Source of the DNA: Melitaea cinxia
Lineage: Eukaryota > Arthropoda > Insecta > Lepidoptera > Nymphalidae
Assembly: GCF_905220565.1 (NCBI RefSeq)
Contig: NC_059412.1
Span: 12,744,125-12,808,124 of the forward strand
DNA: 64,000 nt
Direction: 5' to 3'
Below are positions 31,795 to 43,924 of the stretch, in pieces. The notes beneath the pieces are model-generated. The model ran no database searches, was not told the DNA's origin, and worked only from the letters and a program-made list of their open reading frames with translations. The translations under genes were made by a program, and so were the position numbers. Each line of letters starts with the position of its first letter. The stretch's first letter is position 1.

Positions 31795-32345
31795 GAACTT
31801 ACTAGTCTTTTGTAATTCGCGAACGAACTAGTTCTTAAGAGCGCTAGTTCCCAAATGCGTTGCTCCTTAGTTCGTTAGTTCGTTATATGTATGAGCGAGA
31901 GCGCGTCACCGCTTGGTACTGATTGAGTTTAAGAGTGCTCCTTAGATACGAATAATACAAACTATATACTGATTACTGATTGATAAAAGTATAATTAATT
32001 ATAAGTACAAAGAATAGCATTGACAGGCTTGTATTGTTTGATATATTTTTATAGATTATATTTTACAGTACTTTTGTTGATTATTTTTAAATAAAAAAAA
32101 TATTATTTCGTAAAGTGTATTTTTATTCATTGAAATATGGACCTTCATTGATTGCACAACTACACTATCACTTAAACAATACGATTAAATAAGAACAAGA
32201 ACGTGTGAATGAAGTCACAATGTGAGCGAAAGATCTGTTCTAGTTCGAGACGGGAGCTGACGAACTAAAAAAGCGAACTAGTTTGCGAAGGAGCGGTGAA
32301 CTAGAAAGAGCGCTCCCGGTTGCGAACTACTTTGCGCAAGACTAG
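31795..32345. mobile_element. MITE with degenerate inverted ends (GAACTAGTTCG family)
   Basis: The left part (ttcgcgaacgaactagttct, agagcgctagttc) and right part (aagcgaactagtttgcgaag, gagcgctcccggttgcgaac) are imperfect inverses of about 80 bp with an AT-rich centre. No ORF is present. The ends match well enough to call a MITE but not to set exact borders. Confidence 0.55.
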
Positions 32346-32570
32346 AACTTACAAGCACATCTACAAATACATAAAGAAAACAATTTAGTGGAATGTGCTC
32401 ATAGGCATATTATTACGTATATGAATAATAAGAATTGACCTAAAGGTTGTAAATACCAGGTCATAAAATCCCAGAAAAAAAAATGAAATTTTACGTAAAC
32501 AAAACTTTCAATTTCGTTTCCATAAAAATAAAACTAAAAACCGTTATAAATTTGGTCTAAAGTAAGGAAA

Positions 32571-32700
32571 ATGAATAAAACAATTCGAAGTTCTGCTCGG
32601 GAAATAATTTATAGAATGCACAGAAGATGTCTTTTGGAGTATGAGGCCAAAAATATACTTTCTGATCTGAACAATGTTTATAAAAGAACCGCTGACACAG
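32571..32700 (+). pseudogene. DDE_3/Tc1-like transposase first exon
   Basis: MNKTIRSSAREIIYRMHRRC ... LNNVYKRTADTG, ending at donor gtatttg. Length (130 nt), phase and the pattern 'R..AR.Ii...h.....E......v..RT...TG' match exon 1 at 27,448-27,574, so it is the same family from a different copy. No later exons are present. Confidence 0.5.
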
Positions 32701-32859
32701 GTATTTGTGAGTTTTAATGTGTTTGTGGCGTGTACACGCACTGGATATAAAACGGTAGTGTAAGGAACGGATTTTTATCTGTCAAATGTCATGGATTGAT
32801 ATAGTTTGTTAATCTGTGCGGAAGAAAAGAAACGAATGGAAGAAGGTACAACACGTCTG

Positions 32860-34059
32860 TTAAGAGCCATTTCACAATTTTACGCTCTGCAAGTTTAGGT
32901 AAATTTGGTCGCATCGCGCGAATCGTACGAGCCGCGCGATCTTTGTGCTAGCAAGTATAGTGTGACAACCAAAAGACCATCTTGATCATTTTCTAATGTA
33001 TAATAAAAATTAATAACTATGGTATAAAATGTTTTTTACATAATTAATTTGTTAAAAATTTAAAGTATGTTATATAACAACAGTCAATAAATTAAAAATA
33101 AAAATAAAAAATCAATTTTATGAAACAATTTTTTTTTAATTGATTTAGTTTTTTCAGTTTACGAATGAATCTAATATTTACGATATGAATAAAATAGCAT
33201 TTTATGACATCGACACCGACAAACATATTAATTAACAAATAACAAGACAAACAGATTGAAATGCCTATTTATATTGATAGTGTGAGAAAAGAAAATTAAA
33301 TTATACATTTGCTTACAGAAATTATCATTATATTATTTTACAGTCATTTTCGTAATATGTTTATTTTATTATGAAAGTATCAAATGCGTTTTATCCGCTA
33401 CAACAACAGGCGCTTGGCGCGTGTGAGCGAAAGAGACGGCTGCGCAGAATTTGGCGTGGACCTTACCTCTAAGAGCGCTAGCGCTCGACTGATTTACCGG
33501 GCTTGATGCGTGGCAATATATACTATCTTTTTATTATTTAATATAAAATGTATTAAAAATAATTACATCTTTTAATTATTTTTTTTGTATTCCTTAATGA
33601 TGTAAGTTTACTTTGATGAAGATAGTTCGTTAAAATTTCTTAGTTTTCTAAGAGAAATATCGCTTTTAAAATTGTACTTATTTGGAAAATATTCGTAACT
33701 TTAAATTTTTTTTATCGTTTAATAGAGATACAAATGGAATAAAAATCTATGATAGTGTGCAACAAAATTATATTCCACATATTATGATATTTTTTTAAAA
33801 TGGTTTCAACGTAGAGGTTATTGAAAAGTAGGACTTCAAAGTATACATTGCGACCGTTTACCCAGGGAGGAGGCTGATGAAAAGGTTAATAATTTTATAC
33901 ACATAATATAAATTCTGATCCGACTATGGACTACAACAAAGGTTGCTTTATTGTATTTCAAGAATATAAATTACATTATTGCATCCAACACTGAGATTAA
34001 CGACGTCAAAATATTACAATTTCGCGGATTGTTACCGATTTTTGTGAAATGGCTCTTAA
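32860..34059. mobile_element. TTAA-flanked non-autonomous element, 1.2 kb
   Basis: TTAA (32,860-32,863) followed by GAGCCATTTCACAA; the inverse TTGTGAAATGGCTC is followed by TTAA (34,056-34,059). These ends are consistent with the piggyBac superfamily but unlike those at 28,036 or 50,233. The inside contains a GC-rich patch at 33,410-33,510 (gcgctagcgctcgac) and no ORF. Confidence 0.65.
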
Positions 34060-34172
34060 TATTTTAAGTTCATAATAATTAAATCACTTAATATTGTTTA
34101 TGCACGAATTTCATTTGGCCAACTTAACCAACACTCACGCAACATCAAGCCCGGTGCTCTTCTCTTCCAAAT

Positions 34173-34189
34173 TGGTGACCCCGACGTGA
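34173..34189 (+). promoter_or_regulatory. Gypsy primer-binding site for tRNA-Trp
   Basis: tggtgaccccgacgtga complements the 3' end of animal tRNA-Trp, the primer used by CsRn1-clade Gypsy elements. A CsRn1-like gag follows 700 bp later. The 5' LTR should end just before 34,173 but its left end is not identifiable. Confidence 0.7.
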
Positions 34190-34891
34190 TACGCAACGTG
34201 TTCACATTGGGCCCTGGTGTTGACCTCCACCTTTTCTGCATGAGTATTGATGTGCCATCGTGTCGCCTGGATGTTGAAGGATATGTTGTGACTTTCTTCA
34301 CCCGCTTATTGACTCTAGTGGTGTTGGGTTCATACTTACCATAATCCTACCGGTAAGGTGTTTGACGTGCTACTGAAGTACTAAGGCGTGGAGCTACGCA
34401 TAACGAGGTACTCGCTCTTCATTACCTCCCTACGACTCCCCTGGAAGCGCATCATCAAGTACATGTGGATTTATTGGACATTGTTTTGTAATTGTTAAGG
34501 AGAATAACCTTATATTTTGTTCAATTGCATAACTCATTTTTGTAATTTAATAATAATAGTTGCCTGTTAGTCATTATGACTGTGCAAGTTGTTTGTTAAT
34601 TATAAGTTAAATTTAGAGTGTAGTTTCATAATATTTAACTATTTTGTTGCAAATGTTACTACTATTTTCCACGAAGGGAATATTCTGGTAATTTCATATA
34701 AAAAGATCCTTATTCTGGTAATTGTACATTATTATTTCATACATTTTATTTTTGCGCTTGTTTTATTATTATTACATTTTGTGTGTGTGTCCATTGTATA
34801 TCGTGTGATTTTTATTGTGCATTTTAATTTAACTTATTTTACACTCTGTGATTGTACTGCTGGGTCGTGTGGTATATGTATTTTCTTTATT

Positions 34892-35745
34892 ATGATGGAA
34901 GCTTTTGCCGAGGTCAAGGAGCATTTAGAGCGAGTAATGGCCGAGAAAGCTGTTCTTGAGGAAAAGCTTAACCAGTTTCCTGTAAGAGAAGCTGAAGTTA
35001 ACGCTGCTTCTATCAAACTTCCTCTATTTTGGTCCGATAAACCTGCAGTATGGTTTGCCCAAGTTGAGGCACAATTCCAAATTGCCGGTATTGTGGCCGA
35101 CATCACTAAATATAATTATGTTGTTGGTCAGATTGATTATCGACTTGCAGGCGAAATCGAAGACATAATTACTCAACCCATAGAAAAAGGCAAACAGTAC
35201 ATTACATTAAAAACCGCACTCATTAATAGGTTTTGTATACCCCAGGAGCAGAAGGTCCGTCAGCTGCTTGGCAATGAGGAGCTCGGCGACAGAAAGCCGT
35301 CCCAGTTTCTCCGCCATTTAAAATCGTTAGCTGGTTCTTCACCATTGGATCAAAATATTTTACGGCAGCTGTGGATCAGTCGCCTTCCTCAGGATATTCA
35401 GGTACTATTAGTTTCGCAAGCGGACGACTTGACTTTAGAGAAGTTGGCTAACCTGGCGGACAAGGTCATTGACCTTACTGGCCGGTCACGTGCTGTTCAC
35501 TCTATAACTGCGCCTCCACTGGATCTAATCGCCGATTTGGCTTCTAAGGTATCTGAGCTTACCAAGCAAGTTCATGCTCTTTCCCCCAGAGGTCGCAGCC
35601 GTTCTCGTAGTCGTGCCAGCTCTAGAAGGCGATCGTCGCAAGCACCCTCACCAGCTGCTGGCAAGCATTGCTGGTATCATAAACGCTTCGGGACCCGCGC
35701 TTCTAAGTGCATTCCGCCTTGTAACTGGGCTTCGGAAAACAGCGG
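34892..35745 (+). pseudogene. CsRn1-type Gypsy gag, open but truncated
   Basis: Start at ATG 34,892 (MMEAFAEVKEHLERVM), preferred over the far upstream start because the upstream 100 residues are hydrophobic leader translation without gag similarity. Blocks seen: a short coiled coil, PLFWSDKPAVWFAQVEAQF, YNYVVGQIDYRLAGEIEDII, QKVRQLLGNEELGDRKPSQFL, and an Arg/Ser-rich tract before CWYHKRFGTRASKCIPPCNW, the modified zinc knuckle typical of this clade. Gag packages the element's RNA. The frame is intact to 35,745, then runs without a stop into unrelated sequence. No pol follows. Confidence 0.75.
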
Positions 35746-36120
35746 ATATTATTATAAAACAAAGCTTTGTTGTCACAACTTCACAATTTACAATCTAACC
35801 ACACACCATGTAAGATGTTATTGGTTCACAGAGTGTGACACTGATTTATCAGCATCAACATACGCATCATGCGTGATTGATTATTTAAAAGAATGTTGTG
35901 GTGATGAACATCGTAAAATTATTATTTATTCGGACGGATGCACAGGTCAAAATAGAAATGTAACAATGGCAAATGCCCTTTTGGATTATGCCATAAATAA
36001 TAATATTGAAATTGAACAAAAGTATCTCGTCGTTGAACATACGCAGATGGAGTGAGACTCTGTACACGCATGTATTGAAAGAAAGTTAAAAAATTGTGAA
36101 ATCCATATTAATACGCTAAG
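35746..36120 (+). pseudogene. fragment of an unidentified DDE-like protein fused in frame to gag
   Basis: Continues the gag frame: KLCCHNFTIYNLTTHHVRCYWF, then ASTYASCVIDYL, IIIYSDGCTGQNRNVTMANAL, and HTQME at a TGA (36,055). The same frame carries on past the stop (DSVHACIERKLKNCEIH). The pairing of 'YSDGCtgQNRN' with 'HTQMExDSVHxxIE' occurs in a large insect family of uncertain function, which I believe is transposase-related with an RNase H-like fold. The stop sits where a Cys or Val codon is usual. Both ends are cut. Confidence 0.5.
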
Positions 36121-36205
36121 ATAACAAAAGAAGCTCGCCAATAACCTTTTCCGTACGATGTGAAGATACTAGATTACGCTTTTTTCAAAAATTACGCATA
36201 CCAAG

Positions 36206-36376
36206 TGTTAAGTGCAATTAAATATTTGTTATTGGCAACATTGTTTGAAATACTCTGTGGTGAGCCGCAATGGCTGTTTAAAGTGGTCTTCTTGTTGTGT
36301 GTGCTGCGGTTGTAAAAAACAGAATAAATGAGCATATTAAAGAAATCAATGCTAGTTGCTTTGCAAAGTCCTAACA
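36206..36376 (+). repeat. probable Copia LTR
   Basis: Begins TGTTAAGTGCAATTAAATAT and ends CCTAACA directly before the Copia primer site at 36,377. About 170 bp, short but within Copia range. No second LTR is present for confirmation. Confidence 0.45.
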
Positions 36377-36390
36377 GGTTATGGGCCCAG
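36377..36390 (+). promoter_or_regulatory. second Copia primer-binding site
   Basis: ggttatgggcccag, identical to the site at 15,718-15,731 and to the half-tRNA-Met priming site of Drosophila copia. Confidence 0.8.
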
Positions 36391-36681
36391 TGCTCATAAT
36401 TCTGTTTTAGGTGAAAATCGCAGAGATATTTCTTGGTGCGGTCGCGCCGAATGGCGCGGTGACGGCGCAAACAGTGTGCGGCGTGTTTCTTGGTCTGGTG
36501 AACAACACGGGGCTGTGTTGTTGTTGATAGCGGCGTCTGAAGGAGGTCGTGTGGAGTGCAAGAAAGGCAATCACGGCATCAGATTTCCGCGGGGTGCAGT
36601 TGGCAAATGTCGGAGACAGACCATAGGATCTTCTTCTTCTTTAAAGACTATGGCTCCACCAGCTTTTCAGACCATAGCATC

Positions 36682-37660
36682 ATGGCGGTGGCGTCAGCCT
36701 CGGTTATCAAACTGGAGGGCCAGCGCAATTGGAGCGTGTGGAAGTTCCAATTGACAGTCACCCTGAAAGGAGTTGATGTGTTTTCAGTGATTGATGGAAC
36801 GTTGGTAAAACCAGAAACTGGCGATTTGACAGCCTGGACAAAAAAAGATAACAAGGCGCAGAGTATCATCGTGTAGACTGAGTGAGGAGGCCATGATTCA
36901 CGTTTTAACGTGCGAGACGGCGGCTGAAATGTGGAAAAAGTTGAATAGCGTTTTTAAGGCAAAGTCGGCTACGAGTACATTGATGTTGCAACAACGTTTT
37001 CTTCAGTGCAAGTTTGAAGAAGGAGAGCTTTCTATACATATATCTAGCCAAGTGTCTGAAAAGTTTTTAATGACTAAGGTCCTAATGTCATTACCAGGAT
37101 CACACAGCCACTTTGTTTCAGCTTGGGAAGCAGTCGACACGGACAAGCAGTTTCAATGATTTAGTGGCACGGCTACTCGTCGAGGAGGAGAGAATTAAGT
37201 CTAAGGGCCATGAGAGTGAAAGCACGGCGCTTTTTTTGTAAAGAAAAGCGGCTTTGTCAAGCGCTGCAATCGGTGCTATGTTCCTGGTCATCTGGCTAAA
37301 GACTGTAACAGTAAACTGGAAAATCGTCGTTGTTTTTCTCGTGGAAAAATCGGACATTTAAAAGCTCAGTGCAAAAAGGGAAATCAAAACAAAAATAGTG
37401 GTCAATATGGCGGCGGACATTCAAAGGGAAACGCGTTTACTGTGATAGGATTGATAACCGGGACCCGTTGCGAATATTTGAGTGACTCGAGTGGTACAGA
37501 CAATCGTTCAGTGAATCAGTTCAAAAATAAATCGTTGATGGACAGTGGCGCTAGTGCGCACATGACCGGTGATTTTTATATTCGGTTTAAGCGAACCGTG
37601 GCGCCGTCTATAGTGAGCTCTTTACAGAAACCCGTAACTATTCAAAGTTTCATATTATAA
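36682..37660 (+). pseudogene. Ty1/Copia gag-protease fragment, second family
   Basis: ATG 36,682: AVASASVIKLEGQRNWSVWKF. A stop lies at 36,874. The next block begins RLSEEAMIHVLTCETAAEMWKKLNSVF, with LQQRFLQCKFEEGE. After stops and a shift near 37,158 come two zinc knuckles: CNRCYVPGHLAKDC, and CFSRGKIGHLKAQC, in which the second Cys has become Arg. The protease motif LMDSGASAHMTGDFYIRF follows at 37,540, ending at 37,660. Gag residues differ clearly from the copy at 15,905, so this is another Copia family. Integrase and RT are missing. Confidence 0.75.
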
Positions 37661-38683
37661 TGAAAATCTTTGACAGGAGACGACACCATGCTAATTTTAA
37701 TATCTACGATTTTATTTTTGACCATGCTAATTTTAATATCTACGATTTTATTTTTTTATATGTGTAGTTGTTAACCGTCAGGGCGATTAATTTTAGTACA
37801 AAAAACTGGGTTCAACCATAGATTATACACTTATATACATCCCGACCGTGTAGAAGGTCTTTTAATACAATGAAATTGGAAATTTTATTATTATTAGTAT
37901 GTAGTAAAGAAGCAACCTAAAAGCATTGCATTGTAATGCTATAACGGACTTTTTAATTTGGTAGCATTAATTATGTAATTGTACTACTACATTCAAATAT
38001 AGATGGCAGTGCGTACACTTCTGCTACATGGTTTTAAAAAATAGTTTGGGTGTTATGTGTAAGATGGCGTTTTTATATCTTAGTTTTTGTTAGTGTGATC
38101 AGTGCAATTTACGAAAATTTGTAATTAATTTTATTAAATATATAATGAATATAATAGTTATTCAACAAAGCGATTCAATAAAATTAACGTTTGAGTTCAA
38201 TTATGTAATTTCGGAAAGCTCAAATCGATGTCAATAATGTTTTTCAGTATCTAATTTTTTTTTATGTGTAGCACTAACTTCAACTTCCCAGTAATGGCGG
38301 TTCACAGTGTTTGAAATTTGAATTGTTTGAATTGTTGTTGTGGCTGTCCAAAGATTATAATATAAGCATACAGGAATGGCTGTCGTTTGTGCAAAAGTGC
38401 AGTCGGCCATTACTATTTGTGTTCTGGTTTTCTAGATTTTTTTAATTGTTTGAAGTGCTTATCTCCACCTATAAAAAATAAGTCAGTTGAGTTGTCGCTC
38501 CTCCGGCTATGTCGAGTTTGTGCTTACAACGATTAAATCTTAGAAATGAGACAGACTCTTATTGTGACCTTCGTAGTACCTATTAAATTTGGAAAAGACT
38601 CTTCTAAAACCAGTGTGGTGTTTGTTTTTTTATTGAGATAGGACTCTTGGCACGTTTTGTTATATTTTATGTTAAACATTACC
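37661..38683. other. spacer with a 37-bp tandem duplication
   Basis: accatgctaattttaatatc... is repeated exactly once (37,684-37,720 and 37,721-37,757). The rest is AT-rich. The last 200 bp may contain the leader of the THAP gene. Confidence 0.5.
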
Positions 38684-38939
38684 ATGTCTAACAAAAGGTG
38701 TTGCGTCCCGGGATGTGTGAATTTAAAAGCAGCAGGTAAGTGGTAATTTGATTTCATTGCCCTAACGTGGACTGAGAAATAAAATTAACTTCACATACTG
38801 TTAGAAATATTCTTTTGTGTCTTCTTACGCTTTTCATTGATGGGAAGAAATTCAACATTTTGGGTTGTCATAACTGTTAGAGTATATGCATTAAATTACA
38901 TTATTTAATAACAGTTCTTACTAATATTACTTACCTACT

Positions 38940-39072
38940 ACCTATATAATATTATAAATGCGAAAGTAACTCTTGTCTGTCTGTCTATTTTGTTATGGAG
39001 ACAGTTTGAGTCCCGAGGAAGGACAAAGGCTATATATAACTTTGGTGAAGTTGCAGGCAACAGCTAGTATTA
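38940..39072 (+). mobile_element. short Helitron-like repeat (Lep1-type), copy 1
   Basis: Begins tataatattataaatgcgaa, has the conserved middle tatggagacagtttgagtcc, and ends in ...acagctagt. CTAGT ends and no inverted repeats or target duplication fit Helitron-like non-autonomous elements of Lepidoptera. It lies in intron 1 of the THAP relic. Confidence 0.55.
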
Positions 39073-40435
39073 AATGAATTCAGTATTGTTTATTTAATAC
39101 CCGTAAATGCTTAATCAGAATGTATAGAAAGAAAAAAATATTAGTATATATTATGGTACTAATGAAAAAACATCAGTAATTGAAATTATGATATTATTTA
39201 TTTCAGGAGTAACGGAAACTGCATAAATTTCCCAATCCTATTAAGGACAAGGAGCTTTTCAATTCATTGGTTTATGCCATTGGAGGTGCCATATTACAAC
39301 TTGAAAACATACACATTTTCAAACATCGTCGTGTATGTCATATCCACTTTGAAGAAAAGTATTGGTGTCGGAATAATCGTCTTAGTAATATTGCTTTACC
39401 AACAAAGCATCTGCTTGGTAAGTGAATAAAATTTTATACAATAACAATAGAATTTTTTTGAGGGTTTATTAAAAAGTCATTGGTCCAGTATATGTATTGG
39501 TATGCTATTCAGATGGACAACATGCTAACATACATACAGATCTATGTGTGTTAGCGGGTTGTGTCTCATGAATCATAAAAGTAAACTGTCACTGTGTCTA
39601 TATTGCCGCTATATAATAGTACGCTCTTACTTATAATAGTCCCCACTCTCCATCAGTCTGTTAGCTAGCTAGATGTATCTCATAAACTGAGTATGTTAAC
39701 ACTTGGAATTTTCACACAGTATGTATTTCAGTTGCCACTTCAACAAATAGTATAAGGTGCTAACTGAAGTTCAGTGATCCAGAGTTGGCCAAAACATTAC
39801 ATTTAAAAATAAAAGACAGTAGTAATTCTCTCATGAAATTATGGTTTATATTGTTTATTATTGCAGGTTTGACAGTATTCTAGTTTATTATTGCTGGTTA
39901 CTGTCAGTATCCAAATTTAAAAGTGAAGAAAGAGTTTTGAGAGGAATACAAACTTCAGAACCCTCTACATCTAAAGGTATAGCAACCATAAACTTAAATT
40001 ATGTGATAGTATGTATGTAGATATATCAACGTTTCCTTCAAATGCACATTGTGGCAAAACATTACAACTAACTGTAGAGCATTCATAGTTTGGATATTGA
40101 TTACTTTATTTACTTTTATGCATAAAATATTATTTGTGAAAATTAAACTTACATAAATGTTTGAAAAATTAAATTCAAAGTGAATTACTAGCCTAAATGG
40201 TAAAATGAAACATCACCTATATTCAAAAATCAATTAAGTTAACATGTTTCATATTGCTCTCCTGAAAAGTTTGATTTTTGCAGATAGGCGAGTTGTCTAT
40301 TGAACCGTCCATCTTATAAAAGCAGTCAAAGAAATTAGTATCACAATTATGATATGTGATATGATATTTAGATATTGGGTAGAAGTCAGACCATTACCTA
40401 GATAATGGATAGATAGCTTCACTGTTTAATTATAA

Positions 40436-40612
40436 CTAGCTTTCACCTGCGACTTCGTCCATGTAAAAATATATCCGTATGTCCTTCTCAGGAACATTAT
40501 CAACGTGTATACAAAATTTTATGACGATCGGTTCAGTAGATAAGCCGTGAAAGCGTAACAAATAAATAAACTCCCTTTTGCATTTATAATATTAGTTAGG
40601 ATAGTTAGGATT
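40436..40612 (-). mobile_element. short Helitron-like repeat, copy 2
   Basis: Minus orientation: actagctttcacctgcgact (inverse of the CTAGT end) through to tttataatattagttaggat. Same family as 38,940, in an intron. Confidence 0.5.
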
Positions 40613-40899
40613 AGGATATATATGTAACTATAGATAGGTAAGTTTAACCAAAATAATTATATTTGCAGATATTGTGGCTTCAATATTTAAGCTGCAAGGT
40701 AGGAACGAAGATGTTGAAATGAAAGAGAATCTTGGTAAGTTTTTATTTATTTAAAACTGTAACACTTATATTAATTCTTTGCTGTAACCATTATGAAATA
40801 ATACAAATTATTGATACAAAAATATACACAGTTTATAGAATTAATATATTTCTTCTGTTCATAAAAATAGTTAAGGTATTTATCAAAATGAAATTACCC

Positions 40900-41035
40900 A
40901 CTAATATTTTAAATGCAAAAGTAACTCTGTCTCTTCACCTTCAACTGTGGAACCGATTTAGATAAAATTTTGTATGGAGATAGTTCAAGTTCTGGGAAAA
41001 GACAAAGGCTATAGATAATGCGGGCAAAAGCTAGC
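40900..41035 (+). mobile_element. short Helitron-like repeat, copy 3
   Basis: ctaatattttaaatgcaaaa, tatggagatagttcaagttc and ...aaaagctagca. Slightly degraded end; it lies in an intron. Confidence 0.5.
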
Positions 41036-41898
41036 ACATCTATATGAATGAGATCACAATTTAATTTCTTTTTAAATTTATTTCAGATCCAAAAACTTTG
41101 AATAAGGATGCTGACTTACAACTGCATGTTCAAACTGTTATGGGAGATGCAGAAATTAAACAGAATCCTGGTGAGGAATACATAATTTTTTATATTAAAA
41201 GGGAAAGTTATTCCCATCAGCAGAAAAATATTTGAACGTTTTCAAAAATTTTAGTCCTTCCTTATTCCCGGCATAGGCAAATACTTGAACCTCATTTTCA
41301 TAGGTATCGGTAATTGCTGTGATACAACAGACCCTGGGCTTTTTCACAACTTAGGACGCAACTGGGGAAAACGCTCGATAAAGAAAGAAGAAATTTTATT
41401 TTTAACACTAAAAAACTGACTAGGTGTTTAATTAAGTATATTAAATAATTTTTCTAAACAAGTCACATAAGACGATTTGAAAATCTGACTTTCCATGCCC
41501 AAAGAGCCTATGCACTTTCTAATCCATTGTCATATCAATTTCCAGAACTTATCATCAGTACGCCTCATATGGATACTGCACCTGTACAACTTTCAGGTCC
41601 TACTTCAATTGAGGATAAGAATACCAAGGATAAAACTGGTAAGTAACTTTAATCCTAATAATCCTACTAATATTATAATCCTACTGGACCTAGAGAAGGG
41701 TTTGGACATGAAACCCACCACGCTTTCACCTTACTCGGCCTGTGGAACGCCGCCGTTGACGTGTATAACGCTCAACTGTCCAAACAAACCTCGTATTTGA
41801 GCTCCGGTTGGTGTTTCGACAGTTTAAGTTTCGTATCGAGGATGATCCCTTCCGTCTTAGACAGTTTAACGCCTTATCGAGGACTTGTCTACTATCCT

Positions 41899-42072
41899 AC
41901 GAATCCTACTTATATTATAAATGTGAAAGTGTGGATGTTTGGATGTTTGTTACTCAATCACGCAAAAACGGCTGAACCAATTTGGATGAAATTTGGTATG
42001 GAGATGGTTTGAGTCCCGGAAAAGAACATAGACTATATATCACGCGGACGAAGTCGCGGGGAACAGCTAGTA
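41899..42072 (+). mobile_element. short Helitron-like repeat, copy 4
   Basis: tcctacttatattataaatg, tatggagatggtttgagtcc, gcggacgaagtcgcgggg and acagctagt. It has the best preserved 3' end of the four copies, and lies in an intron. Confidence 0.55.
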
Positions 42073-43924
42073 CAGTATATTTTTGCTCTTATATGGTGAC
42101 AGAATTCAAATAAATTGAGGACAAAACAAACGCATACTTTTATATTGTTTGTAGCCTATTTGAGAAATCTACTAATTACCGTTTAATGCATGTTTCCAGA
42201 AATTATCATTGATTCGCCTCATCTTGAATCTACCCCTGCACAGTTTCATGCTCCAAGAACTATTGATGTACTTATTAAGAAAAATATTGGTAAGTCCTTA
42301 ATCTCTAGTCTTTGGTGTTAAAGTTATTATCAGTAAAGGAACAAATTCATAAATATCATTTTTAATATTGTACAAAGGTCTTGGCATACACCCCGTTATA
42401 AGAGGTCCGCGCATGAGGTCATACCCAGAGTCTTGGGAACGGATGATAATGGTTCAGATGACTTAATCTCATTTTAATGTGTATCTTACATCCCATGGGA
42501 TAAGAATAATTGTGATTACCAGTGAATTTATAAATATTAAAGTATTTCTTTTAAGTTTTTTGAGATATTATGTGCTTTTACAACTAACATTTTTTGTTAC
42601 AGGAACTTCCACACAGAATAGTCGTAAGAATGCGTCTCATGTTATTCGGAAAAAACACCTAAAACGTATTGCTGTGACTCCAGAAGAGAACGCTTTGTAT
42701 GATAGGCTTACACGAGTTGGTGTAAAGCTTAGTAAATGTAGAAGCGAAATTAAAAAACAAGCCATCAAAATTAAATGTTTACAAAATCTCAATACTCATC
42801 TGCAATTTTTGAAAACTGGAGAACTTGCCGAGCACCTCAAAACTTTTGACTCTCCTGCAATTCAGAGAACACAAGAAAGGCGTTAAAGGTCTCACGCTTT
42901 ACAATGAAAGAAAAAATTGTGGCACTAGCAATGATGAAAGAAAGCCTAAAGGGATATCGTTTCTTTAGGAAAATATTTATGCTGCCTTCTCTCAACCAAC
43001 GCCCAACTTTATTAAACGTAATGAATGTGGCAAATATAAACCCAGGGATAAATGAGAATATATTTGCTCAGATAAAAAAATCTACAGAACAAATGAAAAC
43101 AACACATAAACTTTGCGTTGTTTTATTTGATGAAATGTCATTTAAACCAAATGTACAATACAACGAGAGAAAAGACAAAGTAAGTGGATTTACAGCGGAT
43201 GGTGAAGTGACGTATCCTGAATATGCTGACCACGCTCAAGTTTTTATGATAAGAGGATTGACAGAAAATTATAAACAGCCGGTTGCATACACATTTTCGC
43301 AGTCTGGCACAAAGGGGCCCAAATTGGCCAAGCAATTAAAAAGTGTTATAAAAGAATAATAATTACAAAATGCCTCATAGTAGGAACTGTATGCGATCAA
43401 GGCACTAATAATGTCAACTGTATAAAATATTTGCTCGAGGAGTCAAGGGCCAATTTGTTGAGAATCAGGGAAGAACCCAAAGAAAATATCATTATAAATA
43501 AGTGATCATGACATTCTTCCCCTGTGTGATCTACCGCATTTAATAAAATGCATAAGAAATAATTTATTAACGAAAAATTTAAAATATGTTGAAAATTAAA
43601 AAAATAAAATAGCAAAGTGGGAACATATCAGGATTTTTCATTAAGAGAATCCGGCATACAGAGGTATACGCTGCATTAAAAAATTAACGGATGCGCACTG
43701 TGATCCTGCAAAAATACCCAGGATGAAAGTGAAATTCGCCACCCAGGTCTCCGGCCAAACTGTAGCATCAAATATTTTATTTTTAAAAAGATTACACTAA
43801 CAATCCGTATAGGTCAGTCTGAACTATTTTTTTTTAATGTATTTAAACCTTAAACCCTTTTGCATAAGTAAATTTTTGTAATTGATACAATTTATTAAAA
43901 ATGTTTATTTAAAATAAAGCTTAC

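Noticed and set aside
34589..34891. N-terminal 100-residue extension of gag
   Set aside because: The translation is hydrophobic, low-complexity leader; gag similarity starts at the Met at 34,892.
36356..36754. 132-codon ORF over the Copia leader
   Set aside because: It overlaps the primer-binding site and the true gag start in another frame, and shows no domain.
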